A DNA stretch of 64,000 nucleotides from Sinorhizobium alkalisoli (GCF_008932245.1 NZ_CP034910.1:1426001-1490000); one strand, 5' to 3'. Positions 1-9,329 are shown, counted from the stretch's first letter. Made by a program: numbers and translations. The notes: generated by a model not told the origin, from the sequence alone.

Positions 1-281
1 TCTGGAGGATTTGGATCCGGCAAATCGGCTGAAGGACAGCTTCCGCGCGGTATCTTATGGCTTTGCGCGCGCGCGCCGCCGCATCTTATGCTGGCATGCT
101 GCGATGGGCTGCGGGAAATGGGGGCCTCGGTCGGCGCGGGCGGGCGAGGCTCGCAACCTTCTGCCAAAGGCGACTTTCGATACGGTAGATTCTGCTTCGG
201 TGCTCGCGAAATCAGGTGAGCCGAGGCGTTGGCCAGGGCCTATGATTATGGCATCCGAACCCGTCTATGAAGGATATGCAC
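1..281. other. Left-edge stretch without recognised gene
   Basis: No reading frame here has a convincing start, ribosome binding site or recognisable protein. The only long frame, starting at 11, is rich in Arg and Ala and runs into the following gene in another frame. It is probably the leader of the HAD gene, possibly with the tail of a gene lying outside the window. Confidence 0.5.
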
Positions 282-950
282 ATGACGACCTTCCGCCCGA
301 AATACATCACCTTCGACTGCTACGGCACGCTGACCAACTTCCAGATGGCGGAGGCCGCTCGTGACCTTTATAGCGAGCAACTGGACGAGCCGCGGATGGC
401 GGAGTTCATCAAGAATTTTGCCGCCTATCGCCTCGATGAGATCCTGGGTGATTGGAAGCCGTATGCAGAGGTCGTGCACAATTCGCTCGAACGCACCTGC
501 AAGCGCAACGGCATAAAATTCCGCGACGAGGCCGCGCGTATGGTCTATGAGCGCGTACCGACCTGGGGGCCGCATCCGGACGTTCCGGCTGGCCTTGCCA
601 AAGTCGCCAAGGAGATTCCGCTGGTCATCCTGTCAAACGCAATGAACTCGCAGATCATGTCCAATGTCGAGAAGCTCGGCGCGCCGTTCCACAAGGTCTA
701 TACCGCCGAACAGGCGCAGGCCTACAAGCCGCGGTTCAAAGCCTTCGAATACATGCTGGACATGCTGGGTTGCGGCCCGGAGGACATTCTGCACTGCTCT
801 TCCTCCTTCCGCTACGACCTGATGTCGGCCCATGACCTCGGCATCAAGAACAAGGTGTGGGTGAACCGCGGTCACGAGCCGGCCAATCCCTATTACGGCT
901 ATACCGAGATCGCCAACATCTCGGAACTGCCGGGCGTCGTCGGTCTCTGA
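282..950 (+). CDS. HAD superfamily hydrolase, haloacid dehalogenase type II-like
   Basis: A 222-residue cytosolic HAD hydrolase of the L-2-haloacid dehalogenase subfamily. Motif I, FDCYGTL, lies near residue 12 and supplies the nucleophilic Asp. Motif II is the Ser of VILSNAMNS, motif III the Lys of YKPRFKAF, and motif IV follows at SSSFRYDLMSAHDLG. The length matches the family. An ATG at 267 is also in frame, but AAGGA lies 8 nt before the ATG at 282 and nothing precedes 267. The FAD oxidoreductase starts 23 bp downstream, so the two are probably co-transcribed. Many annotated 'dehalogenases' of this type are phosphatases or have unknown substrates, and a true haloacid substrate is not shown by the sequence. 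Confidence 0.85.
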   Translation: MTTFRPKYITFDCYGTLTNFQMAEAARDLYSEQLDEPRMAEFIKNFAAYRLDEILGDWKPYAEVVHNSLERTCKRNGIKFRDEAARMVYERVPTWGPHPDVPAGLAKVAKEIPLVILSNAMNSQIMSNVEKLGAPFHKVYTAEQAQAYKPRFKAFEYMLDMLGCGPEDILHCSSSFRYDLMSAHDLGIKNKVWVNRGHEPANPYYGYTEIANISELPGVVGL

Positions 951-973
951 ACAAGAAAAAGGGGCGGTACGCC

Positions 974-2248
974 ATGAAATACGTTTCCTATTGGCACGAC
1001 ACCGCCCCGGCCTTTGCCGGGGCCGTGCAGGGCCTGGTCGAAGGCCATTACGACGTCGCCATAATCGGCGGCGGCTTCACCGGCCTGGGCGCGGCCCGTC
1101 AACTCGCCAAGGCCGGCGCGAAGGTAGTCGTGCTGGAGGCGGAAAGGGTCGGTTGGGGCGCCTCCGGCCGCAATGGCGGGCATCTGAACAATGGCCTCGC
1201 ACACAGCTATCTGACGGCAAAGAAGGAGCTCGGAAAGGAGCGGGCGATCGCCCTCTACAAAGCGCTCGACGATTCGATCGACACGATCGAGGCGTTGATT
1301 GCCGAAGAGGGAATAGAGTGCAATTTCCGGCGGGCCGGCAAGCTGAAGCTCGCTTCGAAGCCCCAACACTTCGAGACGATTGCCCGTAATTTTGAAGCGG
1401 TGAACGCTGAGGTGGACGCCGATACTGCTCTGCTCAGAGCGCATGAACTCAAAGATGAGGTGGGCGCCCCCTTCTTCGGGGCGATGCTTTCGAAGAAGAG
1501 CGCGATGATGCATATGGGCCGCTATGTCGTCGGTCTCGCCGACGCGGCGAGCCGTCATGGCGCGACGATCTTCGAGCACGCGGCGGTTACCGATCATCGG
1601 CGCGCCGGCGGCCGCCATGAACTGAAGACCGCACGGGGGAGCGTGACCGCCGACCAGGTGCTGGTCGCCACCGGCGCCTATACGCCCTCGGCTTTCGGTT
1701 ATTTCCGGCGCCGCATCATCGCGATTGGCAGCTTCATCATCGCCACCCGGCCGCTGACGGCGGCGGAGGTCGAAGCGACGATGCCCGGTAACCGCACCTG
1801 CGTCACGTCGAAGAATATCGGAAATTATTTTCGGCTTTCCCCGGACAATCGACTGATCTTTGGCGGTCGCGCCAGGTTTTCTGCCACATCGGACCAGCGG
1901 TCAGATGCAAGGAGCGGTGCGATCCTGAAGGCGAGCCTTGCGGAGATCTTTCCGCAACTCGCCAATGTCGAGGTCGATTATTGCTGGGGCGGGCTTGTCG
2001 ACGTGACCAAGGACCGATATCCGCGCGCCGGCTATCAAGATGGAGTCTGGTATGCCATGGGCTATTCCGGCCATGGCGCGCAGCTTTCGACCCATCTCGG
2101 CATGATCATTGCCGACGCCATTCTCGATCGGCCGGACCGCAATCCACTGAAGGGCCTCGATTGGCCGGCTGTACCGGGACATTTCGGCAAGCCGTGGTTC
2201 CTGCCGCTGGTTGGCATGTACTACAGGATGCTGGACCGGATTCAGTAG
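974..2248 (+). CDS. FAD-dependent oxidoreductase, DadA/PuuB family
   Basis: A 424-residue D-amino-acid-oxidase-fold enzyme. The dinucleotide-binding motif AIIGGGFTGLGAARQLA lies near residues 32-48, followed by an acidic residue in VVVLEAE and by the second FAD contact GWGASGRNGGHLN. This pattern is typical of gamma-glutamylputrescine oxidase and related amine or amino-acid oxidases. The enzyme probably oxidises an amine or N-substituted amino acid to an aldehyde or imine, which would suit the two aldehyde dehydrogenases encoded at 4.9-9.0 kb; that link is inference. The ATG at 974 follows a purine-rich site (AAAGGGGCGG). The 3' end overlaps the stop of the convergent LysR gene by 7 bp. Confidence 0.85.
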   Translation: MKYVSYWHDTAPAFAGAVQGLVEGHYDVAIIGGGFTGLGAARQLAKAGAKVVVLEAERVGWGASGRNGGHLNNGLAHSYLTAKKELGKERAIALYKALDDSIDTIEALIAEEGIECNFRRAGKLKLASKPQHFETIARNFEAVNAEVDADTALLRAHELKDEVGAPFFGAMLSKKSAMMHMGRYVVGLADAASRHGATIFEHAAVTDHRRAGGRHELKTARGSVTADQVLVATGAYTPSAFGYFRRRIIAIGSFIIATRPLTAAEVEATMPGNRTCVTSKNIGNYFRLSPDNRLIFGGRARFSATSDQRSDARSGAILKASLAEIFPQLANVEVDYCWGGLVDVTKDRYPRAGYQDGVWYAMGYSGHGAQLSTHLGMIIADAILDRPDRNPLKGLDWPAVPGHFGKPWFLPLVGMYYRMLDRIQ

Positions 2249-3177
2249 CCGTACCGAGGCGGCGCTTCCGGCGGCCGCCGCGCATCGAGGCCCGCGCGGC
2301 GGCGGAAACGCTCCGCCGCGAAATCCACGAAGGCACGTATGCGAGCCGAGACTCTGCGGCCTTCCGCGTGCACGATGTGAATCGGCACCGGCTCGCGCTC
2401 GTAATCGGCAAGCACGACATCGAGCCGGCCGGCCTCGATTTCCGACGCTACCTGGTAGGACTGAAAGCGGGATAATCCCCAGCCTGCAACGGCGGCGGCG
2501 ATCGCCGCGTCATTGGTATTGACGACGAGGCGAGCGCCGATCGGGACCCGTATGCTGCTGTCGCGTCCAAACAGCCATTCGGAATTTCCAAAAAGACCAT
2601 CGCGGCCGATCATCCGGTGGCGTGTGAGATCCTCCGGACTTTGGGGCTTTCCGAAGCGGGCGAAGTAGTCTGGCGAGCCGCAGACGACCTGCCGCACCGA
2701 GCCGATGCGGCGCGCGATGAGGCCGGAAGAGGGCAGCGCGGCGATGCGGATCGCCACATCCAATCCCTCCTCGACGAGATTGGTCACCCGGTCGACGAAG
2801 ACCGTCTTCACCTGCATCGCAGGATAGTGATCGAGAAAGTCGAGGACGACCGGCAGGACATGGATGCGCCCGAAGAGCGCCGGCGCCGTGACCGTGAGCA
2901 GCCCTGCCGGATGCGTGAAGCTGCCCGCCGCATTGGCTTCGGCTTCGGCGATTTCTGCGAGGATGCGGCGGCAGTCGGCCACATAGCCCTCGCCGGCCGC
3001 TGTCAGCTTCACCGACCGCGTCGTGCGAACCAGCAGCCTCGTGCCGATTTGTTGTTCCAGTGCGGCGATCGCCCGCGTCACCGATGGCGGGCTCATATGC
3101 AGCATCTTGGCGGCTTGGGCGAATCCGCCGCTATCGACCACCTGGACGAAGATCCGCATAGCCTGCCAACGGTCCAT
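2242..3177 (-). CDS. LysR family transcriptional regulator
   Basis: A 311-residue LysR protein. The N-terminal winged helix contains FVQVVDSGGFAQAAKML and MSPPSVTRAIAALEQQIG, with the family-typical ending GTRLLVRTTRSVKLT, and is followed by a periplasmic-binding-protein-like effector domain. The ATG at 3177 has GGAGAG 9 nt upstream; the longer frame would need a TTG at 3192. It is divergent from the glutathione transferase gene across 120 bp that contain an inverted repeat, so it probably controls that gene pair as well as itself. The effector is unknown. The protein resembles the large group of LysR regulators that act on neighbouring oxidoreductase genes. Confidence 0.9.
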   Translation of the reverse strand: MDRWQAMRIFVQVVDSGGFAQAAKMLHMSPPSVTRAIAALEQQIGTRLLVRTTRSVKLTAAGEGYVADCRRILAEIAEAEANAAGSFTHPAGLLTVTAPALFGRIHVLPVVLDFLDHYPAMQVKTVFVDRVTNLVEEGLDVAIRIAALPSSGLIARRIGSVRQVVCGSPDYFARFGKPQSPEDLTRHRMIGRDGLFGNSEWLFGRDSSIRVPIGARLVVNTNDAAIAAAVAGWGLSRFQSYQVASEIEAGRLDVVLADYEREPVPIHIVHAEGRRVSARIRAFVDFAAERFRRRAGLDARRPPEAPPRYGY

Positions 3178-3200
3178 CGTCCATCTCTCCAATTATTGCT

Positions 3201-3218
3201 CTAAATGAAATTGTTTAG
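3201..3218. promoter_or_regulatory. Candidate LysR operator in divergent promoter
   Basis: The inverted repeat CTAAA-N8-TTTAG lies between the divergent LysR and GST genes, 24 bp upstream of the regulator start. Its symmetry and spacing, with a T-N11-A type core, fit LysR boxes, but the site is assigned by position and symmetry only. Confidence 0.4.
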
Positions 3219-3297
3219 TGCCTCGGAAAAGACTTATCAACGCGGAGAACAATAATCATGTTTCCGTCTGTTCCCCAATTTCTTTCAGGAGGCAGTC

Positions 3298-3909
3298 ATG
3301 AAGCTCTTTTACCATCCACTCTCCGGCCATGCTCATCGCGCCCGGCTTTTCCTCTCGCTGCTCGGCATCGAACATGAGCTCGTGTTGGTTGATCTCGCCA
3401 GGAAAGAGCACAAGGAGCCGGATTTCCTGAAACTCAATCCCTTTGGCCAGGTTCCGGTGCTCGATGACGGCGGTACGATCGTGTGCGATTCCAACGCCAT
3501 TCTCGTCTATCTCGCCAAGAAGACCGGGCGCGCCGACTGGCTGCCGGAAGACCCTGCAGGTGCGGCCGCCATCCAGCGCTGGCTTTCCGTCGCGGCCGGG
3601 CAGATTGCCCATGGCCCGGCGCAGGCGCGCCTCATCAACGTGTTCAAGGCGCCGTATCGGGCCGACGAGGCCATGCAGCGGTCGCACGCCATTCTATCCC
3701 TGGTCGACTCGGAGCTCGACGGCAGGGCCTGGATAGCCGCCGATCGGCCGACCATCGCCGACGTTGCGCTCTTCAGCTACGTCGCGCGAGCACCCGAAGG
3801 CGGCGTGGACCTTCAACCCTATTCGAATATCCGCACCTGGCTCGAGCGCGTCGAGGCCCTGCCAGGTTTTGTCGATTTCCAGAAAACGCCGGTGGGCCTG
3901 ACAGCTTGA
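3298..3909 (+). CDS. Glutathione S-transferase family protein
   Basis: A 203-residue cytosolic GST. The thioredoxin-like N-terminal domain starts [18 protein letters not shown]. The cis-Pro motif [11 protein letters not shown] lies near residues 47-57 and the glutathione gamma-glutamyl contact [10 protein letters not shown] near 65-74. An all-helical C-terminal domain follows, with the N-capping-type motif [10 protein letters not shown] near 150. A very good ribosome site, AGGAGG, precedes the ATG. The PNPOx-like gene follows after 16 bp, and the pair is divergent from LysR. It probably conjugates or reduces an electrophile; the substrate cannot be read from the sequence. Confidence 0.9.
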   Translation: MKLFYHPLSGHAHRARLFLSLLGIEHELVLVDLARKEHKEPDFLKLNPFGQVPVLDDGGTIVCDSNAILVYLAKKTGRADWLPEDPAGAAAIQRWLSVAAGQIAHGPAQARLINVFKAPYRADEAMQRSHAILSLVDSELDGRAWIAADRPTIADVALFSYVARAPEGGVDLQPYSNIRTWLERVEALPGFVDFQKTPVGLTA

Positions 3910-3925
3910 ATGGAGGCAAATGGTC

Positions 3926-4873
3926 ATGCAGAACCCCGCCCTCGCACCTTCTCCCTGGCATAAAGGGGAGATCGCCCTGCAGCGCCTCGTCGGTGTGGAA
4001 ACCCGTATGAACGAGGTCGGGCGCCGGGTCGTGCGCGATCACCTGATCGATCAGCATCGTGAATTCTACTCGCTTCTGCCGATGGTGGTACTCGGTGCCG
4101 TCGAGCCCAACGGCGACGTCTGGGCAACACTGCGGTTCGGCTACCCGGGTTTCCTCCGGGCGCCGGACGCCCATACCCTGAACGTCGAACTCGCCAGGGA
4201 GCCAGCGGATCCCGCCGAGCCGGGCATGGAAGATGGTGCCGCGCTCGGCCTGCTTGGGATCGATCTCGGCACGCGTCGCCGCAATCGGCTGAACGGAACC
4301 ATTGCGCGTCAGGGCCGAGGCTTCGAACTCGCCGTCGGGCAGAGCTTCGGCAATTGTCCCAAATATATCCAGCTCAGACAGGCCCGCTTCACCCGGGATC
4401 CGGCGGATCCGCCGGCGCTGCCACCCAGATGGAGCTTCCGGCTTGACGAGACAGCCCGCGGCGTCATTGCACGAGCAGACACGTTTTTCGTGGCCACCTA
4501 CGCCGATCCCGATGTCGGGCGCCAAGTGGACGTCTCCCATCGCGGCGGCCGCTCCGGATTCATCCGCCTCGGCAAGGACGGGTGGCTGACAATCCCGGAT
4601 TTCCCCGGCAACCACTTCTTCAATACGCTCGGCAATATCGTACTGAACGGGCGCGCCGGGCTGGCCTTTCCGGATTTCCAGACCGGCGGGCTCCTGCAGA
4701 TGACCGGCGAGGCGGAGCTCCTGTTCGAGCACCCTGATGACGAACCATTGGAGGGTGCCGAACGCTACTGGCGCTTTCGTCCCCGTCGCATCGTGTGGCG
4801 GGCCGACGCGGTGCCGATCCGCTACGATTTTGCCGAATGGTCGCCATACACGCTGGCGACCGGGATCTGGTAG
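3926..4873 (+). CDS. Pyridoxamine 5'-phosphate oxidase family (FMN-binding split barrel) protein
   Basis: A 315-residue protein recognised by its overall pattern as a PNPOx-like flavin protein. The N-terminal part contains REFYSLLPMVVLGAVEPNG and a WATLRFG strand; the C-terminal half contains the typical VDVSHRGGRSGFI, LTIPDFPGNHFFNTLGN and GRAGLAFPDF segments. It is longer than PdxH (about 215) and belongs to the larger two-lobed class of unknown substrate often encoded beside GST genes. The ATG at 3926 was chosen because GGAGG is 9 nt upstream; the ATG at 3920 is only 3 nt from it. It ends 7 bp before the stop of the convergent dehydrogenase gene. Confidence 0.75.
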   Translation: MQNPALAPSPWHKGEIALQRLVGVETRMNEVGRRVVRDHLIDQHREFYSLLPMVVLGAVEPNGDVWATLRFGYPGFLRAPDAHTLNVELAREPADPAEPGMEDGAALGLLGIDLGTRRRNRLNGTIARQGRGFELAVGQSFGNCPKYIQLRQARFTRDPADPPALPPRWSFRLDETARGVIARADTFFVATYADPDVGRQVDVSHRGGRSGFIRLGKDGWLTIPDFPGNHFFNTLGNIVLNGRAGLAFPDFQTGGLLQMTGEAELLFEHPDDEPLEGAERYWRFRPRRIVWRADAVPIRYDFAEWSPYTLATGIW

Positions 4874-4880
4874 ATGGCGG

Positions 4881-6338
4881 TTAATCCAGCCCGCCGATAT
4901 GGAAGCTCTTCATTTCGAGATATTCCTCGATGCCGGCCTGGGCGCCCTCGCGCCCGAGCCCCGACTGCTTGACGCCGCCGAAGGGCGCGACTTCGGTCGA
5001 GATCGCGCCGGTGTTGAGGCCGATCATGCCAAATTCGAGCGCTTCCCCAACGCGCCAGGAGCGCTTCAGGCTCTCCGTGAAGAAATAGGCGGCGAGACCG
5101 TAGGGTGTGCCGTTGGCAATGGCGATTGCCTCTTCTTCCGTTTCGAAGCGGAAGAGCGGGGCGACGGGGCCGAAGGTCTCTTCGCTTGCGAGCAGCATGT
5201 CCGTCGTTGCGCCGGTCAAGACAATCGGAGCCGTATACTGCCTGCCGTCCGGTACAGCGTTGCCGCGCGCCGTAACCTTCGCGCCCTTGGCGAGAGCGTC
5301 CTCGACGTGGCGGTCGATCTTCTCGATCGCTGCCGTGTTGATCATCGGGCCGATCGCAATTCCGGGCTGGGTGCCCGGGCCGACCTTCATGGCGTTGACG
5401 CGAGCGCCGAGCTTCTCGGCGAAGGCGTCGTAGACGCCGGCCTGCACCAGGATGCGGTTGGCGCAGACGCAGGTCTGGCCGCCATTGCGGAACTTCGAGG
5501 CGATCGCGCCTTCGACGGCGAGGTCGAGATCGGCATCGTCGAAGACGATGAACGGGGCGTTACCGCCGAGTTCGAGGGAGAGACGCTTGACGCTGTCGGC
5601 AGCGCCGCGCATCAACAGCGACCCGACGCGCGTCGAGCCGGTGAAGGAGATCTTGCGTACCGTCTCGTTCGCCATGAACTCGTTGCCGATCGCCGTCGGC
5701 ATGCCGGTAACGATGTTGATGACGCCGGCCGGAATGCCGGCGCGCTCGGCAAGAACGCCAAGGGCAAGCGCCGAAAACGGCGTGAATTCCGACGGCTTGA
5801 TCACTACGGTGCAACCGGCCGCCAAGGCAGGCGCCACCTTGCGGGTGATCATCGCGTTCGGGAAATTCCAGGGCGTGATGATGGCGCAGACGCCGACAGC
5901 TTCCTTGAGCACGACGATGCGGCGGTCCGGTGTGGGCGAGGGGATCGTGTGGCCGCCGATGCGGCGCGCTTCCTCGGCGAACCACTTGACGAAGGATGCG
6001 CCATACCGGATCTCGGCGCGCGACTCATCGAGCGGTTTACCCTGCTCGAGGGTCAGGAGCAGTGCCAGGTCCTCGAGATTTTCGATCATCAGCGCATGCC
6101 AGCGCTCGAGCAGGGCGGCCCGTTCGGCATGCGTCTTCTTCTTCCAGGGGCCGAAGGCAGTGTTCGCCGCCTCGATCGCCGCGCGAGTTTCGGCCTTCCC
6201 CATGTCCGGGACGGTCCCGAGGACCGCCTGACTGGCCGGATCGATCACCTCGACGACCTCGCCCGACCTGGCCTTTGCCCAATTTCCGGCGATCAGGCCC
6301 GTCTGGCGGAAGAGATTGCTATCCCTCAAATTGTCCAT
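4881..6338 (-). CDS. gabD: NAD(P)-dependent succinate-semialdehyde dehydrogenase
   Basis: A 485-residue aldehyde dehydrogenase closely matching GabD in length and motifs. It has TPWNFPNAMITRK near 150, the cofactor loop FTGSTRVGSLL, the catalytic Glu in LELGGNAPFIVFDDA and the catalytic Cys in GGQTCVCANRI, which contains the second Cys typical of SSADH. It oxidises succinic semialdehyde to succinate, the last step of GABA or polyamine breakdown. It follows the tartrate-dehydrogenase-like gene by 16 bp in a probable operon. The ribosome site is GAGGGA. Related semialdehydes (for example glutarate semialdehyde) remain possible substrates. Confidence 0.85.
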   Translation of the reverse strand: MDNLRDSNLFRQTGLIAGNWAKARSGEVVEVIDPASQAVLGTVPDMGKAETRAAIEAANTAFGPWKKKTHAERAALLERWHALMIENLEDLALLLTLEQGKPLDESRAEIRYGASFVKWFAEEARRIGGHTIPSPTPDRRIVVLKEAVGVCAIITPWNFPNAMITRKVAPALAAGCTVVIKPSEFTPFSALALGVLAERAGIPAGVINIVTGMPTAIGNEFMANETVRKISFTGSTRVGSLLMRGAADSVKRLSLELGGNAPFIVFDDADLDLAVEGAIASKFRNGGQTCVCANRILVQAGVYDAFAEKLGARVNAMKVGPGTQPGIAIGPMINTAAIEKIDRHVEDALAKGAKVTARGNAVPDGRQYTAPIVLTGATTDMLLASEETFGPVAPLFRFETEEEAIAIANGTPYGLAAYFFTESLKRSWRVGEALEFGMIGLNTGAISTEVAPFGGVKQSGLGREGAQAGIEEYLEMKSFHIGGLD

Positions 6339-6354
6339 GGTGTTTCCCTCATGA

Positions 6355-7398
6355 TCAGTCGAGCGCGGCGAGCACCGCGGCGGTTATGGCTTCTGTCTTG
6401 TCCTTGCCCGGCACTGTCCCGATGCCGCGTGCGGTGGCTTCCTCGATCGCCCCCATGATCGCCTGTGCGGCGCTCGTCTCTCCGAGATGCTCCAGCATCA
6501 GTGCACCGGACCAGATCGCAGCGATGGGATTGGCGATGCGGAGATGGGCGATATCGGGAGCGGAGCCGTGGACCGGCTCGAACATCGATGGAGCTGTCCG
6601 ATCCGGGTTGATGTTGGCGGAGGCGGCAAAGCCCAGGCCACCCTGGATGGCCGCGCCGAGATCCGTCAGGATGTCGCCGAAAAGGTTCGAGGCGACGACG
6701 ACGTCGAGGCTTTCCGGCGCCATGACCATGCGCGCGGCCATGGCGTCGATATGGTAGCTTGTCACCTCTACGTCCGGGTATTCGGAAGCGAGCTTTTGCG
6801 TGATCTCGTCCCAGAATACCATTGAATATTTCTGCGCATTCGACTTGGTGACAGAGGCCAGCTTCCCGCGCCGCGCCCGCGCCCGTTCGAAGCCGAAGCG
6901 GAGGATCCTTTCGACGCCGGTGCGGGTAAAGATCGAAGTCTCGACGGCTACCTCATCCGCTGTTCCCTGATGCACACGCCCACCGGCGCCGGAATATTCG
7001 CCTTCGGTGTTTTCGCGGATGCAGAGTATGTCGAAGTTCCGAGCCTTGAGCGGTCCCTCAACGCCCGGAAGCAGCCGGTGCGGCCGGATATTGGCATATT
7101 GCACGAAGGCCTTGCGGATTGGCAGCAGCAGGCCATGCAAGGAAACGGAGTCCGGCACTTCGGCGGGCCAGCCGACAGCGCCGAGCAGGATCGCGTCGAA
7201 CCGGCGGAGCGTTTCGATGCCGTCCGGCGGCATCATTGCACCGGTCTCCTTGTAGAAGGCGCAGGACCATGGAAAGCGCGTGCCGGTGAGCGTAAACCCG
7301 GAATACCTGGCGACGGTCGAGAGTACCTGCCAGGCCGCCTCGGTCACGTCGCCGCCGATGCCGTCGCCGGGGATGAGAGCGATCGAATAGGACTTCAT
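6355..7398 (-). CDS. Tartrate dehydrogenase/decarboxylase-like, isocitrate/isopropylmalate dehydrogenase family
   Basis: A 347-residue beta-decarboxylating dehydrogenase. It begins with IALIPGDGIGGDVTEA and has the substrate loop RPHRLLPGVEGPLK, the conserved RENTEGEYSG near 130, the Lys of SVTKSNAQKYS and the metal/NAD region DVVVASNLFGDILTDLGAA followed by MFEPVHGSAPDIA. The loop sequence and the absence of the leuB-type N-terminal region favour tartrate or D-malate dehydrogenase over LeuB. It would convert tartrate or malate to a keto acid with NAD+ and Mn2+. It sits between two aldehyde dehydrogenase genes on the same strand, 105 bp downstream of one and 16 bp upstream of the other. Confidence 0.8.
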   Translation of the reverse strand: MKSYSIALIPGDGIGGDVTEAAWQVLSTVARYSGFTLTGTRFPWSCAFYKETGAMMPPDGIETLRRFDAILLGAVGWPAEVPDSVSLHGLLLPIRKAFVQYANIRPHRLLPGVEGPLKARNFDILCIRENTEGEYSGAGGRVHQGTADEVAVETSIFTRTGVERILRFGFERARARRGKLASVTKSNAQKYSMVFWDEITQKLASEYPDVEVTSYHIDAMAARMVMAPESLDVVVASNLFGDILTDLGAAIQGGLGFAASANINPDRTAPSMFEPVHGSAPDIAHLRIANPIAAIWSGALMLEHLGETSAAQAIMGAIEEATARGIGTVPGKDKTEAITAAVLAALD

Positions 7399-7503
7399 TG
7401 TTTCTCCCTAGGCAGGCTTCCGAAGGTCGATGTTCAGACCGAAAACCTGCGATAAAAACAAAACCTAACCAGACGAAGCGTGGCTGGAGCCACACAAGTC
7501 CGC

Positions 7504-8967
7504 TTAGAGGCTGATGAGCACGCTCTTGCTCTTGCGATTGGCGTGGTAGGCTTCTCGCCCAAGATCCTTGCCGATGCCGGAGCGCTTGTAGCCGCCGGTC
7601 GGCAGGATGTGGTCGCGGGAGCGGCTGTAGCGATTGACCCATACGGTGCCGGCCTGCAGCTTGCGCGTAAGACGTACGGCGCGCGACAGGTCGCGGGTGA
7701 AAAGGCCGGCGGCAAGGCCGTAGGTCGGGTGGTCGGCAAGCGCCAGCGCCTCCTCTTCGTCGGCGAAGGTTTGCAGAGTGAGCACCGGTCCGAAGATCTC
7801 CTCGGTGACAGCCGGGGAGGAGCTTTCGCGCACGGCCATCAACGTCGGCTGATAGAAATAGCCCGGCGCATCCATTTGGCGGCCGCCGAACAGGCATTCG
7901 CCGCCTGCCGAAACGGCAGCCTCGACGATGCCGTGAATGCGGTTCAGTTGCCGCCTGGAAATGATCGGCGAGTATTCAGACGCCTCGTCCCAGGTCGGGC
8001 CGGCCTTCGCAACCTGCATGCGCGCAACGATCGCCTCGGCGAGCGGCGCGGCGACGCTCTCCTCGACGATCAGTCGCGATCCGGCGACGCAGGCCTGACC
8101 GGCATTGGAAAGCATGCTCTGGGCGATCGCTGCCGCCGCCTTGTCGAGATCCGCATCGGCAAAAACCAATTGCGGGCTCTTTCCGCCAAGTTCCAGCGTC
8201 ATCGGCTTGACGCCTGTGCGGGCGATATTCGTCATGATCGCCGAGCCAGCCGCAGTCGAGCCGGTGAAGCTCACCTTGGCGATGTCCGGATGGCCGGTGA
8301 TCGCGTTGCCGGTTACTGGTCCATCGCCGAGCACGATATTGATGAGGCCTGCCGGAATGCCAGCGCGGATGGCAAGTTCGGCCAGGAATATAGTCGAAAA
8401 CGGCGTCATTTCCGACGGCTTCAGGACCACCGCATTGCCGGCAGCAAGCGCCGGTCCGAGCTTCCAGGCGGCCATGGAAACAGGAAAGTTCCACGGCGTA
8501 ATCGCGCCGACGACGCCATAGGGCTCGGTCATGATCATGCCGAGATTGGCGTCGTCGGTCGGAACGAGGTCACTCCCCTCCTTGTCGGCGAATTCGGCGA
8601 AGAAGCGGATCTGCTCGGCGCTGACGGCAATATCGCCGGCGATCAAATGCCCGACCGGGCGGGTCGAGGAGAGCGCTTCGAGCCTTGCGAGATTGTCCGC
8701 TTCCTTTTCGATCAGGTCGGCCCAGCGCTGCAGCGCTACCGTGCGTTCGCGTGGCCGAACGCTGCCCCAGTTGCTGGCCTTGAGCGCCTGCTTTGCTGTC
8801 TCCACAGCGCGGTCGACGACAACCTCGTCGGCAAGCGGACAGCCTGCATAGGCCTTGCCGTCGGACGGTCGGTACATCTCGATGGCGCCTTCGGCCGGCA
8901 CCAGCCGGTCACCGATGAAGTGGCCGACGGGCAGTGAAACGGTGTCCGGATCGAAACTGAGGGTCAT
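7504..8967 (-). CDS. Aldehyde dehydrogenase family protein
   Basis: A 487-residue NAD(P)-dependent aldehyde dehydrogenase. Visible motifs are ITPWNFPVSMAAWKLGPAL near 140, FTGSTAAGSAIM, the catalytic Glu in LELGGKSPQLVFADAD and the catalytic Cys in NAGQACVAGSRLIV, ending with the common FGGYK-like TGGYKRSGIGKDLG. It resembles the betaine-aldehyde/gamma-aminobutyraldehyde type more than GabD. The ATG at 8967 follows GAGGAAAAGCG; a TTG 15 bp upstream would give a longer form. It is the first gene of the minus-strand run leading to the tartrate-dehydrogenase-like gene and gabD, so the three probably oxidise an aldehyde and handle the products. Confidence 0.85.
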   Translation of the reverse strand: MTLSFDPDTVSLPVGHFIGDRLVPAEGAIEMYRPSDGKAYAGCPLADEVVVDRAVETAKQALKASNWGSVRPRERTVALQRWADLIEKEADNLARLEALSSTRPVGHLIAGDIAVSAEQIRFFAEFADKEGSDLVPTDDANLGMIMTEPYGVVGAITPWNFPVSMAAWKLGPALAAGNAVVLKPSEMTPFSTIFLAELAIRAGIPAGLINIVLGDGPVTGNAITGHPDIAKVSFTGSTAAGSAIMTNIARTGVKPMTLELGGKSPQLVFADADLDKAAAAIAQSMLSNAGQACVAGSRLIVEESVAAPLAEAIVARMQVAKAGPTWDEASEYSPIISRRQLNRIHGIVEAAVSAGGECLFGGRQMDAPGYFYQPTLMAVRESSSPAVTEEIFGPVLTLQTFADEEEALALADHPTYGLAAGLFTRDLSRAVRLTRKLQAGTVWVNRYSRSRDHILPTGGYKRSGIGKDLGREAYHANRKSKSVLISL

Positions 8968-9329
8968 CGCTTTTCCTCGCAAGAGAGTAGTGCGAGACTA
9001 GCCGACAGGCACGAGCAGCGTGCTTTGAGTGGCGGTATCCGGACGGCCAAAAATTGCGTTTTGGGCCGGATCGGCAGCGAATTCTTTTGTCGGGCAAGCT
9101 GACCGCGGATCCTGCCGTCTATCAGCGGGACGTGTCAGCGAAGGCGCGCCGACCACGGCTAAGGGTGACTATGGGGTGCAGTTTCGGGATCGCCGAAGGA
9201 TATCGTTCTGGAGGCTTGAAGGAGCGGCCTCGACCCCGATGCGTTTTCGCCCACTTGATGATCCGGCGAGGCCGCGAAACCCATGAAGATGCGCGGCCGA
9301 TCGAGCGTCGAATCGGCCGCGCGGCTGGC
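8968..9329. other. Intergenic region downstream of bacterioferritin
   Basis: This 362-bp stretch holds no supported gene. It contains the aldehyde dehydrogenase promoter side (right of 8967 on the minus strand) and the bacterioferritin 3' hairpin at 9291-9322. Short plus-strand frames within it lack ribosome sites and family resemblance. Confidence 0.6.
9291..9322 (-). terminator. Hairpin downstream of bacterioferritin
   Basis: A perfect 11-bp stem, GCGCGGCCGAT paired with ATCGGCCGCGC, around a 10-nt loop, 8 bp beyond the bfr stop. There is no clear U-tract after it, so it may stabilise the mRNA 3' end or act as a weak terminator. Confidence 0.5.

Noticed and set aside
4737..6458. Open plus-strand frame of 573 codons
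   Set aside because: It is antisense to the complete gabD gene; its composition is that of a GC-rich shadow frame and no protein family is recognisable.
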